From Pigmentibacter ruber (GTDB lineage: Bacteria; Bdellovibrionota_B; Oligoflexia; Silvanigrellales; Silvanigrellaceae), in contig NZ_WSSC01000001.1 in assembly GCF_009792895.1 (NCBI RefSeq), positions 1,488,001-1,552,000 of the forward strand: DNA of 64,000 nucleotides, read 5' to 3'. Position 1 is the stretch's first letter. Each line of letters starts with the position of its first letter. A program made the translations under genes and the position numbers. The notes under the pieces were generated by a model that searched no databases, had not been told where the DNA came from, and saw only the letters and a list, made by a program, of their open reading frames with translations. This document shows positions 36,092 through 45,096 of this stretch, in pieces.

Positions 36092-36352
36092 TTGGCAAAA
36101 GTTCTCATGTATACAACTACTGTTTGTCCCTATTGCAATGCAGCAAAAAATCTTTTTAAAAGCTTAAATGTTGAATATCAAGAGATTAATTTAGACAGTG
36201 ATCCTGATCTGAGAGCAAAACTTTCAGCAGAAAATAATGGTTGGAGAACTGTTCCAATGATTTTTATTGATGGTAAATTTATTGGCGGTTTTGATGATAC
36301 AAATAAGCTCCATAAAGAAGGAAAACTTCTAAATTTACTTGGGAAAAACTAA
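36092..36352 (+). CDS. grxC: Glutaredoxin (GrxC type)
   Basis: An 86-residue thioredoxin-fold protein. The dithiol active site is CPYC (Cys12, Cys15). The cis-proline region TVPMIFIDGKFIGGFDD has the GSH-binding TVP and GG motifs. It reduces disulfides with glutathione in the cytoplasm, consistent with gshA in this window. The start is TTG with a good AAAAGGAG ribosome binding site. The next gene starts 20 bases downstream, likely in the same transcript. Confidence 0.95.
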   Translation: MAKVLMYTTTVCPYCNAAKNLFKSLNVEYQEINLDSDPDLRAKLSAENNGWRTVPMIFIDGKFIGGFDDTNKLHKEGKLLNLLGKN

Positions 36353-36372
36353 TTTAAAACGAAAATAAAAAT

Positions 36373-37095
36373 ATGTTTAAAATTGCTAAAATTGGAAGCG
36401 GGATTTTGTTTTGTGCATCTATTACAGGATGTGTGGTAGGATTTAGCAACAAAAAGAACCATATTTCTGAAGATTTTACAAATGTATATATACCAGCTGC
36501 CATAGATAAATCTTCTTATTCAGGAAATGCTAGCCGTTTAACACAAGCTATTCGCCAAAAACTAGCACTGAACTCTGACCTTAATATTACCTCGGCTGAA
36601 AATGCAAGATGGGCTATTGAAATTATAGTTGTTGATAGAGTTCAAGATATTGTATCTATTGATGATTGCTTTAATCCAGCAAATACAACCGTTGGAAGCG
36701 GAGCATTTAAATGCACTGCCATCCATCCTGAAATATCCAATCCAAATACTACATTGCCTAAATCATTTAACCACTCAACTAAATCACCTGCTCAAGAAAA
36801 AATATCACTTGTTGTAGACACAAAAGCTATTGATCTAAATGATGGTAAAGTTATTTGGTCAAAACGTTATTCTGCTAAAAATATCACTCCTGTTACTTTC
36901 AATGAAATCGGCGATACTGATGGCAATACCATCAAATATATGCAATGGACTCCTGATTTACATGTTCTAAGATACCAAGAAAGCATTGAAAATTCTGTAA
37001 AAACATTTTCCGATGCTGTTTCAGCAGATATTTACAATCTTATTACTACAGCTCTGCCTAAAAAAGGAACTATTGATAGAACAAAAGGAAGCTAA
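36373..37095 (+). CDS. Lipoprotein, possibly LptE-like
   Basis: A 240-residue lipoprotein with signal peptide and lipobox ASITGC (Cys20). The segment NVYIPAAIDKSSYSGNASRLTQAIRQKL followed by SAENARWAIEIIV resembles the start of LptE (LPS-assembly lipoprotein), which begins with a strand, a helix and a hydrophobic strand of this kind. LptE supports LptD in placing LPS in the outer membrane. The similarity is by pattern only, and no lpt genes are adjacent, so an unassigned periplasmic role is equally possible. Ribosome binding site is weak. Confidence 0.6.
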   Translation: MFKIAKIGSGILFCASITGCVVGFSNKKNHISEDFTNVYIPAAIDKSSYSGNASRLTQAIRQKLALNSDLNITSAENARWAIEIIVVDRVQDIVSIDDCFNPANTTVGSGAFKCTAIHPEISNPNTTLPKSFNHSTKSPAQEKISLVVDTKAIDLNDGKVIWSKRYSAKNITPVTFNEIGDTDGNTIKYMQWTPDLHVLRYQESIENSVKTFSDAVSADIYNLITTALPKKGTIDRTKGS

Positions 37096-37190
37096 TCTTC
37101 TTTTGTAGCTACTTGTAAAAATGACAAAGAAAATGTAGTTTTTCCTCGATTTTATATCTTTTGTTACTTCCCCAATGAGGAGAGCTATTT

Positions 37191-39287
37191 ATGCTTTTAG
37201 ATTTTGTCGCAAAACATAAAAAAGATTTGGAAAACATTGCTCTTTCTGTTCGAATTTTAGGAATGGATGCGGTTTTAAAAGCAAAATCTGGGCATGTAGG
37301 TCTGCCATTGGGGGGTGCTGAAATGGGCACCCTCCTTTATTTTGCTGTAATGCAACACAGCGCTGAAAACCCAAATTGGATTAATAGAGATCGTTTCATT
37401 CTTTCAGCGGGTCATGGAAGTATGTTGCAATATTCGCTCTTGCATATGGCTAATTATCCCATCTCCAAGGAAGAAATAATCCAATTTAGACAATTAGATA
37501 GTCTTACCCCTGGACATCCCGAAAATGGTCATACAGTTGGAATTGAATGCACAACAGGTCCTCTTGGACAAGGTATTTCGCATGCAGTTGGCATGGCAAT
37601 TGCCGAGAGAATGCTAGCCGCACGATTTAACACAACAAATAATGAAATTATAGATCACAGAACGTTTGTCATAGCTGGTGACGGTTGTCTGATGGAAGGT
37701 GTCAGCTCTGAAGCCTGTAGCTTAGCTGGACACTTAAAATTAAATCGCCTAATCACGCTTTATGATGCAAATAACATTACTATCGACGGAACAATTGATA
37801 TCTCATTTAGTGAAAATGTTCAGAAAAGATATGAAGCTTATGGATGGAATGTTCTTCATGCTAATGGAAATGATTTTGAATCCCTAGCAAAAGCTATGGA
37901 AAAAGCTTTAGAGTTTTCTAAAATGTCTAATGGAGAAACAGGGCCTACGATTGTAATTTGTAAAGGCATCCCTGGTAAAGGTTCTCCAAAATGGGAAGGA
38001 AAACCAAAAATTCATGGAAATCCAATGACAGCGGAAGATGTTGTCGATGCAAAACGTCATTTAGGAGTTCAAAACGTAGAACCATTTTTTGTACCACAAG
38101 AATGTTATAATTCAGCAAAAAATTTAATTGAATTCTCGGCAAAAAAATATCAAAAATGGGAAAAACAATTATCTACTACTTTACATCTTTGGGAAACAAC
38201 TGAGCCGGAAAAACTTAAACTATGGCATCAGCATTTCAACAAAGAACTTGAAGTTGAATTTTCAAAACAAGTTTTAAGTAATGCAAAAGGTAATATGGCC
38301 ACACGTGTTTCGAGTGGCAAAGCTCTATGTGAATTAGCAGCTTTAAATCCACAACTTGTTGGAGGATCTGCTGACCTAGCAGGCAGCAATTTAACTACTC
38401 TTCCAAATACAACATTTATAAATAGTAAAGATTTTTCTGGAAGAAATATACACTTTGGGGTCAGAGAGCACGGAATGGCCGCTATTTGTAATGGCATTTC
38501 TCTGCATGGAGGTTTCCAAGCTTTTTGTGCAACTTTTGCGGTTTTTTCAGATTACATGCGCCCTTCTATCCGTTTAGCTGCCCTAATGAAAATACCTACT
38601 GTTTTTATTTTAACTCATGATAGCTATGCAGTGGGTGAAGACGGACCAACTCATCAACCAATCGAACACGCTGCTGCTTTAAGAGCTATTCCAGATCTCC
38701 TTGTTTATCGACCAAGCGACACTCTTGAAACCTACTTAGCCTGGGAGAAAGCTGTTAATACAAAAAATAAACCTACGGCATTGCTTTTAACGCGCCAAGA
38801 TTTATCAGATTTAGATAGTTTTTTAACTACACCAAGAGAATCTTATTTGGTTAAAGAAAGTTTAGATAAGGGTGCATATATAGTTAAAGACTTCTCTGAA
38901 AATAATGGAACAAAAGCAATTATAATTGCTTCCGGTAGCGAAGTTTCTCTTGCGCTGGAAACTGCCAATATTTTAGAAAAAGAAACATATCAAACTTTAA
39001 ATCAAAATAAAGTAAAATTATCAATACGCGTTGTTAGTTGTATAGCACCACAACTCTTAAGCGACAATCCTGTTACTTTAAATAACTTAATACCAAAAGA
39101 AATTCCTACTATAGCTGTAGAAGCAGGCTCTACTCAAAGTTGGGGAGAAATTGTTGGAAGAGACGGCGCTATATTTGGTATGAAATCTTTTGGAGCATCT
39201 GCTCCTGCAAAAGTTTTAGCAGAACATTTTGGTTTTGAAAAAAATAAGTTTGCTAAATTTGTATTAAATTTTCTTCAATTAAGGTAA
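37191..39287 (+). CDS. tkt: Transketolase
   Basis: A 698-residue thiamine-diphosphate enzyme of the non-oxidative pentose phosphate pathway that transfers two-carbon units between sugar phosphates. Signatures are AGHGSMLQYSLLHM, TGPLGQGISHAVGMA, the ThDP/metal motif GDGCLMEGVS with LYDANNITIDG, and in the second domain FGVREHGMAAICNG and THDSYAVGEDGPTHQP. Full length. GAGGAG precedes the start. A PAP2 phosphatase gene starts four bases after its stop. Confidence 0.97.
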   Translation: MLLDFVAKHKKDLENIALSVRILGMDAVLKAKSGHVGLPLGGAEMGTLLYFAVMQHSAENPNWINRDRFILSAGHGSMLQYSLLHMANYPISKEEIIQFRQLDSLTPGHPENGHTVGIECTTGPLGQGISHAVGMAIAERMLAARFNTTNNEIIDHRTFVIAGDGCLMEGVSSEACSLAGHLKLNRLITLYDANNITIDGTIDISFSENVQKRYEAYGWNVLHANGNDFESLAKAMEKALEFSKMSNGETGPTIVICKGIPGKGSPKWEGKPKIHGNPMTAEDVVDAKRHLGVQNVEPFFVPQECYNSAKNLIEFSAKKYQKWEKQLSTTLHLWETTEPEKLKLWHQHFNKELEVEFSKQVLSNAKGNMATRVSSGKALCELAALNPQLVGGSADLAGSNLTTLPNTTFINSKDFSGRNIHFGVREHGMAAICNGISLHGGFQAFCATFAVFSDYMRPSIRLAALMKIPTVFILTHDSYAVGEDGPTHQPIEHAAALRAIPDLLVYRPSDTLETYLAWEKAVNTKNKPTALLLTRQDLSDLDSFLTTPRESYLVKESLDKGAYIVKDFSENNGTKAIIIASGSEVSLALETANILEKETYQTLNQNKVKLSIRVVSCIAPQLLSDNPVTLNNLIPKEIPTIAVEAGSTQSWGEIVGRDGAIFGMKSFGASAPAKVLAEHFGFEKNKFAKFVLNFLQLR

Positions 39288-39291
39288 CAGA

Positions 39292-39849
39292 ATGAAGTTA
39301 TTAAAATCAATTAACTTTCATTTAAAAGAAAAAGAATTAGTAAATATTAAAACTGTTAATATTTTCTACTTTACTATTCTTTTTCTTGTACTAATTATAA
39401 ATGTAGTATTGAATTATAGAGAACCAGCTCACGTTTGGATAGAAATTATCGGTTCAATAATTCAAATAGCTATACCTGTTTATGTATTGGTACCAGTTTT
39501 ATGGAAGAAAGATAAAATTGGCGCAATCCAAATGATCAAAATGTTAGTAGTGATTTTAGGTATAACATGGGCTTTTAAATTAGGCTTAAGTCAGGTCTTT
39601 GGGATAAGTGATTTACGTCCAAGAGGAGGTAACATGAGTTTTCCTAGCGGACACACTTCAGGGGCTTTCTCTGGAGCAGTATTTTTGTCTTTACGCTATG
39701 GCTGGAAATACGCATTTATTAGTTTACCTTTAGCATCATTTGTTGGATTTACAAGAATTTATTCATTAGCCCATTGGCCTATTGATGTAATTGCATCCAT
39801 CATTCTTTGCTCAATTTCAGGATTTCTATTGGTAAAAAAATATAATTAA
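39292..39849 (+). CDS. PAP2 superfamily phosphatase
   Basis: A 185-residue membrane protein with about five hydrophobic segments. The three PAP2 motifs are present: KLGLSQVFGISDLRPRG, SFPSGHTSG and TRIYSLAHWPIDV, giving the catalytic His, Arg and His. Such enzymes remove phosphate from phosphatidate, undecaprenyl pyrophosphate or lipid A at the periplasmic face. It directly follows tkt, four bases after the stop, so it is co-transcribed, although no functional link is evident. Confidence 0.9.
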   Translation: MKLLKSINFHLKEKELVNIKTVNIFYFTILFLVLIINVVLNYREPAHVWIEIIGSIIQIAIPVYVLVPVLWKKDKIGAIQMIKMLVVILGITWAFKLGLSQVFGISDLRPRGGNMSFPSGHTSGAFSGAVFLSLRYGWKYAFISLPLASFVGFTRIYSLAHWPIDVIASIILCSISGFLLVKKYN

Positions 39850-39873
39850 TTTTCTTTTAAACAGGAAACAAGG

Positions 39874-40623
39874 ATGTTACCTAGTTTATCTAACATTTTA
39901 TTATCAAATTCTTTTTTAACTTTTTTATCTTTTTTTCTTGTATCTTTTATTTTTTTGGCTTTTTTATTAGGCAAAGTAAATACAAAATACAGAATAATTA
40001 ACTACATAATTTTAATTATTTCTTTTTTAATTTTAGTTATTAATACTAATACAAGTTCTCAAAAAATAATATTTTTATTTTATTTACTATGCTTAAATAC
40101 ATTCCAATTTGCTTTTACAAAAACATATATTTTTATTACAAGACCGACAAAAAAAGTAAAATTTATCAAAAAAATTCCACAAAAAGCCAAAAAGAAAGCT
40201 AATTCGTATGGAAGTCCACAAGTTTTAACTTCATTTGGTTTAAAAGTAAGAAGTAAAAGTGAAGTTTTTATAGCTGAAAAACTGCGAGAAAAAAATATTC
40301 TTTTTTCCTACGAAAAACCATTAACAGCTGATGGAAAAACATATTATCCAGACTTTACCATATATTTAGGAAAGAGAGAATTTTATTGGGAACATTTTGG
40401 ATTAATGAATGATGAAGTTTATGCAAAAAAAACGGCTGTAAAAATTAAATGGTATAATAAACATTTTCCTAAGAAATTAATATGGACGGAAGAAAACTCC
40501 TATTTAATGATTCAAATTCATGAAATAGCTGAAAAACTAGCAAAAACTAAGCAGCCCCCTCCGTCGTTTCCTCAACAGATCCATGAGATAAAGGAACGTG
40601 CATCTCAAAATCACCGTATTTAA
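39874..40623 (+). CDS. Membrane-anchored PD-(D/E)XK nuclease-like protein
   Basis: A 249-residue protein with three membrane segments (about 10-33, 40-58, 63-84), a basic linker (91-112) and a soluble domain. The soluble part has RSKSEVFIAEKL (Glu130), YEKPL, YYPDFTIY (Asp160) and YWEHFG (Glu173) followed by a Lys-rich helix with KWYNK. This order matches a PD-(D/E)XK endonuclease-like core known from the C-termini of some helicases. I infer nuclease ancestry; activity is not shown. It ends by overlapping the convergent next gene by 77 bases. Ribosome binding site GGAAACAAGG. Confidence 0.65.
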   Translation: MLPSLSNILLSNSFLTFLSFFLVSFIFLAFLLGKVNTKYRIINYIILIISFLILVINTNTSSQKIIFLFYLLCLNTFQFAFTKTYIFITRPTKKVKFIKKIPQKAKKKANSYGSPQVLTSFGLKVRSKSEVFIAEKLREKNILFSYEKPLTADGKTYYPDFTIYLGKREFYWEHFGLMNDEVYAKKTAVKIKWYNKHFPKKLIWTEENSYLMIQIHEIAEKLAKTKQPPPSFPQQIHEIKERASQNHRI

Positions 40624-42622
40624 CTTGAAGTTTACCATCAACATTCTCAACTATAAAAATTTCATCTTCTATTTGCATTTCTAATATTTTACCGACCTGT
40701 ATTGTTTTGAAAGGAATTCTAAAGTCAGAGCCATCAGATAAAATGACCATGAAATACTTTCCTCTTACTTGAATTGAAGTTTTATTAGTTCCTGTTGGAA
40801 CATTTGCTGGTGTCACATCATCATCTAAACCAATTGGAGCTGCTTCTTCTGATATATCTGCTGCAGGGGTGCTTGATTCACCAACATTACTAACAGAATT
40901 ATCTTCTCCTAAACCATGATCAATTGGCTGCGGAGCGTCTCCTCCAGAAAGATCTTCTGGCGATGCCGTTTTAATCTCTTCATCACTTGCCGCTGGAGCT
41001 TCTGCAGATGTTTCGGCAGTATCATCTACAATATCTAAATCTTTCATTTCCACAGAAGGATTTCCTTCAGCACCTTCAGCTGGAGGTGTAGAATCTTCAG
41101 CTGGAGTTGCGTTTTCTTCCACTGGAGCTGCGGACTCTTCCGTTACTTCTTTGTTTTCTTCAGGAGTTTCTTCTTTCATGGTTTCCTCCCCTACAGAAGT
41201 TTGCTCCTCATCTAATTGCACTTCTTGCACAAGAGGTTCTTCTGCAGCCGGTTCTTCCACACTAGCTGGAACAGTTTCTTCTGCACCAGCTATCTCTAAT
41301 GGAGGCTCTTCCATAGCTTCCGCATTATTAGCTTCACCATCAGCAGCGACTTCAGCTGACGTGGAATCAGCTTCATTTCCTGCAACTTCTAGTGCAGGAG
41401 CTTCAGAAGAGCTATCTAAAGCTCCATCCTCCGCCTTTGGCATTGCTTCTGCAGACTCATCGACTTCTAATGCCAATTCTTCAGTATTTTCTGCATTTTC
41501 TGTTGTTGTCTCAGAAACAGTAGTTGATTCTGCTGACTCTGATGTTTCAGTTTGATTTGAAGCTGATTTTTCTTCTTCTATTTCTAGAGGAGCTTCTTCG
41601 GCTTTTTCTGTTGATGAAGCTGAGTTTGCTGGCTCATTTGATGCATCTGCAGCAAAATCAATAGTTTCTTCTGTACTAGCTTCAATAGTACTAGGTTGAG
41701 CACTTTCAGTAGTTTCTACTTGAATTTCTTCCTCTGCTGGGGCTGCACTCTCCTCTGCTGGGGCTGCACTCTCCTCTGCTGGGGCTGCACTCTCCTCTGC
41801 TGGGGCTGCACTCTCCTCTGCTGGGGCTGCACTCTCCTCTGCTGGGGCTGCACTCTCCTCTGCTGGGATTTTTTCTTCTAGGGCAGATTCGTTTAAAGGA
41901 GTAGCTGCTATATCTTCTTCATCACTCCCACTTTGTAAATGATTAGCTTCACTAGTTTCCCCAGAAACTCCTACAGACTTTAAACTTTGTTTAAATGGCG
42001 ATAACCCTATTCGTGCGACAACCTCTGCTAAACCTTCATTTTCCTGTTTATTTTGTGAGAAAGTCTCTAATATAGAACAAATTGTTTCACCAATTTGTTC
42101 TCTTTTAATAGAATCAACTAAAAACTCAGCAAGCTTTGGCTCACCAGAAGATTTTCCTCCAATTAGAACTTTGTACCCAGATTCTTCACCTATAACATGA
42201 ATGTCGTCTGTAGCGGACGCTACACAAGCCGTTGCACACCCATTCATTCCTATATTTAAAGCAGTAAAAGATTCTTTAAATTTTTCGTTCAAAATAGGTG
42301 AAATTTCTATGGCATCTCCCAAAGCATCTTGCTGGCATTTATTACAAAGTTCCCCCAAACAAGCTTTTGGAGATAAAATGGAATGGTTTCGATAATGTTT
42401 TAATAAAATACCTGATTTAGAGAGTTTACTATGCAAATCGAGAAGTTTGTCTTTAGGAACCATAAAGCCAATTCTTTGATCTTCTGTCACCTTCAAAAAA
42501 ACAGAAACATCATCAGCAACATCACAAATCATACGCAATTGAGCACCGTTATAGACTCCGCCAGCGGCTTCAGCTAAAACAAAAAGATTGCCATTTTTTA
42601 ATTCAAATTGACCACCAGACAA
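40547..42622 (-). CDS. Nitrite/sulfite-reductase-like protein with long acidic repeat tail
   Basis: A 691-residue protein in two unlike parts. Residues 1-150 resemble the ferredoxin-like half domain and 4Fe-4S domain of nitrite/sulfite reductases, with AGGVYNGAQLRMI, VTEDQRIGFMV, Cys88/Cys93 in KACLGELC and Cys129/Cys133 in NGCATAC. Residues about 230-610 are low-complexity Ala/Glu/Ser/Pro sequence, including six tandem PAEESAA units. The last 60 residues (SIQVRGKYFMVILSDGSDFRIP onward) form a small beta-rich domain. Start is TTG after GGGAGAG. The Cys spacing of the first pair is one residue shorter than usual, so iron-sulfur binding is likely but not certain. Function unknown. Confidence 0.75.
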   Translation of the reverse strand: MSGGQFELKNGNLFVLAEAAGGVYNGAQLRMICDVADDVSVFLKVTEDQRIGFMVPKDKLLDLHSKLSKSGILLKHYRNHSILSPKACLGELCNKCQQDALGDAIEISPILNEKFKESFTALNIGMNGCATACVASATDDIHVIGEESGYKVLIGGKSSGEPKLAEFLVDSIKREQIGETICSILETFSQNKQENEGLAEVVARIGLSPFKQSLKSVGVSGETSEANHLQSGSDEEDIAATPLNESALEEKIPAEESAAPAEESAAPAEESAAPAEESAAPAEESAAPAEESAAPAEEEIQVETTESAQPSTIEASTEETIDFAADASNEPANSASSTEKAEEAPLEIEEEKSASNQTETSESAESTTVSETTTENAENTEELALEVDESAEAMPKAEDGALDSSSEAPALEVAGNEADSTSAEVAADGEANNAEAMEEPPLEIAGAEETVPASVEEPAAEEPLVQEVQLDEEQTSVGEETMKEETPEENKEVTEESAAPVEENATPAEDSTPPAEGAEGNPSVEMKDLDIVDDTAETSAEAPAASDEEIKTASPEDLSGGDAPQPIDHGLGEDNSVSNVGESSTPAADISEEAAPIGLDDDVTPANVPTGTNKTSIQVRGKYFMVILSDGSDFRIPFKTIQVGKILEMQIEDEIFIVENVDGKLQVKYGDFEMHVPLSHGSVEETTEGAA
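41731..41867. repeat. Tandem 21-bp repeat coding for PAEESAA
   Basis: Six full near-identical 21-bp units (41731-41856; unit CCTCTGCTGGGGCTGCACTC plus T on the plus strand) followed by a partial seventh. Each encodes PAEESAA on the minus strand. The in-frame unit length means copy number can vary without breaking the gene. Confidence 0.95.
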
Positions 42623-42805
42623 TGAATCTCTCCCGGTACTATTTTACTGACTTGGTATCGTTTACTTGGCATAGAACTTGAGGTTACCTAGAGTATGTTG
42701 AAATATTCATTTACATTGGTTACTAAAGTTTGGCAGGTTCTTTACCGATGTTAGAACCGAATACTCATCATTCTACTGTTTTGTGAAAAGAAGGAGTCTC
42801 CCGCT

Positions 42806-43063
42806 ATGTCCATCTCCTCTGCGTCTTCTATGCGAGAATTAATTGAATATGTTGCGAAGTCTCTTGTTGACAATGCGGATAAAGTTGAAATTAATGAAAT
42901 CAATGGTGCACAAACAAATGTTATAGAATTAAAAGTTGCTAAAGAAGATGTTGGAAAAATCATCGGAAAAAGCGGAAGAACAGCAGATGCAATTAGAACG
43001 ATTTTAAATTGTGGTGCTGCTAAACAAAATAAACGATATATTTTACACATCATTGACGAATAA
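42806..43063 (+). CDS. khpA: KH-domain RNA-binding protein KhpA
   Basis: An 85-residue single KH-domain protein. The RNA-binding GxxG loop is in VGKIIGKSGRTADAIRTIL, and the flanking strands fit the KhpA (YlqC) family of small RNA-binding proteins. KhpA acts with KhpB/Jag in Gram-positives; in diderms its role is less clear, sometimes linked to ribosome maturation genes. AAGGAG precedes the start. No ribosomal or signal-recognition gene is next to it. Confidence 0.92.
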   Translation: MSISSASSMRELIEYVAKSLVDNADKVEINEINGAQTNVIELKVAKEDVGKIIGKSGRTADAIRTILNCGAAKQNKRYILHIIDE

Positions 43064-43242
43064 AATATTCTAAAATCTCATTGAAATAAAATTTTTATTT
43101 TTTGTTCGTATAATTCTTTTAAAAAAATTCTTTAAATGTCAATTTTCTAACTCCATACATTACAACAAATATCCGCCAAAAATTTGCTAACAAAGAAATA
43201 ATAATAAACTCCGAATAGTAAAAAATATTATTAGGAGAAAAT

Positions 43243-44394
43243 ATGCATTATAAAAGATATATAAATATCATTATAATTATTTTTCTTACTAAATTATTTA
43301 CTTCATGTAGTTACTTTAAAGCACCGGGAGTAAGTTTTAACATAAACGCCCCTTCTTTAACAGGCGGTTCTCGTTCTTTATTTACCTCATTTACTACAGT
43401 CCAAATTCCAATTTCAATTACAAACTCAAGTGGATTTCAATTACAAAAAGCATTATCTGCGGGGGCAAACTCTGTCCAAATTCCTACTGGTAGTTTGCAT
43501 ATAAAAATAGGATATTTAGCATTTGGAAATACATCAGGAAGCTCAAGTAGTTGTAACAACAATAATGGCGGTGGTCCAAATAATGTTTTGTATAGTGAAT
43601 ACGAATTTGATTATACTGTAGATTCAAATACGACAAAGATTGACATAAATTTTCCTAATCCATTCTCTTTAATCCCCGTTGATCATTTTGGATTTTTGAT
43701 TAAAGATAAAAATGGTAATCCTGCAGCAAATGCAACAATTTATTATTTTGATGTTATAAGTGAGCAAAATATTTTTGACCCTTGTGAAGGTAAAATTGCC
43801 TCTGATGTTACAGATTCACAAGGTAGAGTAGCGGTAGACTTACCTATTTATAGTGATTCTAAAAGATTTCGATTCATGGTTCAAACTGCTGATGGAAATA
43901 CAAAAGTATTTAAACCTGTATTTGTTAGAGGTGCATCAAAAGCGCAATTTTACTATGTAAATATGGCAGATGGCAGTGTCACAGCAATGAACGAAAATAC
44001 TGACAGTTTTTTACAAGATGGCTATTCCATAGCTTACACAAGAGATGTTTTACAAAAAAATCCAAGATTTCCGGATTTTTTATCATATGTTTTACAAACG
44101 CCTAATTCTAATGACTTTAATGTTTTTCTAGGCCCTCAAAGTAACAGTCAAGATCCAAATAGCTTAATTAATAGAAGAAGTTTTGATATATACTGCCAAA
44201 TAAAGGACTATACAAATACAAACATATTACTCCCATTCCAACCTTGTCCGAGACAAAATTTTGTGATTACAACATTACCAATAAGTTGGACATATGGACA
44301 AACATATAATATTTATGCCTTTATAAAAGATAGAGATGGATATATTATAACTCCTTCTAACAATTTTGTGTCATTTAATTATTATTTACCCTGA
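43243..44394 (+). CDS. Lipoprotein of unknown function with Ig-like beta domain
   Basis: A 383-residue lipoprotein (hydrophobic 6-19, LFTSC with Cys22). The mature protein is beta-rich and Asn/Ser-rich. A middle part at about 140-230 (VDHFGFLIKDKNGNPAANATIYYFDV, then SDVTDSQGRVAVDLPIYSD) resembles a carboxypeptidase-regulatory/Ig-like domain in which a loop and a beta turn alternate. No catalytic motif is seen. GGAGAA ribosome binding site. A surface or outer-membrane location is expected. It is a single-gene unit. Confidence 0.72.
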   Translation: MHYKRYINIIIIIFLTKLFTSCSYFKAPGVSFNINAPSLTGGSRSLFTSFTTVQIPISITNSSGFQLQKALSAGANSVQIPTGSLHIKIGYLAFGNTSGSSSSCNNNNGGGPNNVLYSEYEFDYTVDSNTTKIDINFPNPFSLIPVDHFGFLIKDKNGNPAANATIYYFDVISEQNIFDPCEGKIASDVTDSQGRVAVDLPIYSDSKRFRFMVQTADGNTKVFKPVFVRGASKAQFYYVNMADGSVTAMNENTDSFLQDGYSIAYTRDVLQKNPRFPDFLSYVLQTPNSNDFNVFLGPQSNSQDPNSLINRRSFDIYCQIKDYTNTNILLPFQPCPRQNFVITTLPISWTYGQTYNIYAFIKDRDGYIITPSNNFVSFNYYLP

Positions 44395-44587
44395 AATATA
44401 AACGGATAATTATTTTGTCAATAGCCTTAAATATAAACATAATTTTATTAAGTCAATAGTAAAATTATAAACAAAAAAATATTCTTTAATTAAAAAAATT
44501 CCCCTTTACAAATTAAATAAACGGTTAAGTTTCCAGTAGTGGAGAATGAATGACTCCATGAAATTAAATTTTATAGGAGAATTAATT

Positions 44588-45055
44588 ATGTACCGCAATC
44601 ATTTTATAAAAAATTTAACAAGCCAAAATAGTTCGTTACCTTTTTTTGGATTTCATAATGAAGTGGGTAATTTAATAAATACAATTTTTTCAGACCAAAT
44701 TAAAGATGATAATTCTGAAGTTTGGTTTAGACCCAACTTAGATATTATGGAAACTAAAGATCACTATTTTGTAACGCTTGAACTCTCAGGAATTTCTCAA
44801 AAAGATATTGATATTTCTTTAGAGAAAAATATTTTAACAATATCAGGAGAAAAAAAGAAAAAAGAACTTGATAAAGAAACAAATTTTTATCGCAGTGAAA
44901 TTTCCTATGGAAAATTTAAACGCTCTATAGAATTTCCTGAAAAGGCAAATTCAGATGCCATTGAAGCTGAATTAAAAGACGGAATTTTATCAATTAAAAT
45001 TGGCAAAATTACACAGGCAGAAGCAAAAAAAATTGAAATTAAACTAGCTCAATAG
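44588..45055 (+). CDS. Small heat-shock protein Hsp20
   Basis: A 155-residue alpha-crystallin-domain chaperone. The crystallin domain runs from about 45 to 145: FRPNLDIMETKDHYFVTLELSG, ISLEKNILTISGEKK, YGKFKRSIEFPE and the A-x-x-x-x-G-x-L signature as AELKDGILSIKI. It holds unfolding proteins in solution. The ATG at 44588 has AGGAGA seven bases upstream; an upstream ATG at 44546 does not. It is followed by a strong terminator. Confidence 0.95.
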   Translation: MYRNHFIKNLTSQNSSLPFFGFHNEVGNLINTIFSDQIKDDNSEVWFRPNLDIMETKDHYFVTLELSGISQKDIDISLEKNILTISGEKKKKELDKETNFYRSEISYGKFKRSIEFPEKANSDAIEAELKDGILSIKIGKITQAEAKKIEIKLAQ

Positions 45056-45059
45056 CCTT

Positions 45060-45096
45060 AAGGCTTGAAAGAATAACTTCTTTCAAGCCTTTTATT
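45060..45096 (+). terminator. Intrinsic terminator of the hsp20 gene
   Basis: A perfect 13-bp stem (45060-45072 with 45079-45091, arms AAGGCTTGAAAGA and TCTTTCAAGCCTT) with a 6-nt loop, followed by a T-rich tract. It overlaps the end of the convergent glpK by a few bases. Confidence 0.88.

Noticed and set aside
41731-41867. CRISPR-like array
   Set aside because: The units are directly joined with no spacers and are in frame within a gene, so this is a coding tandem repeat.
41696-41881. Plus-strand open frame with a repeated CWGCTLL pattern
   Set aside because: It is the antisense reading of the 21-bp tandem repeat in the minus-strand acidic gene, has no ribosome binding site and exists only because the repeat is in frame on both strands.
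42736-42758. GGTTCT/AGAACC inverted repeat before khpA
   Set aside because: Only 6 bp with an 11-nt loop and no T-tract, so it is too weak to call a terminator or operator.
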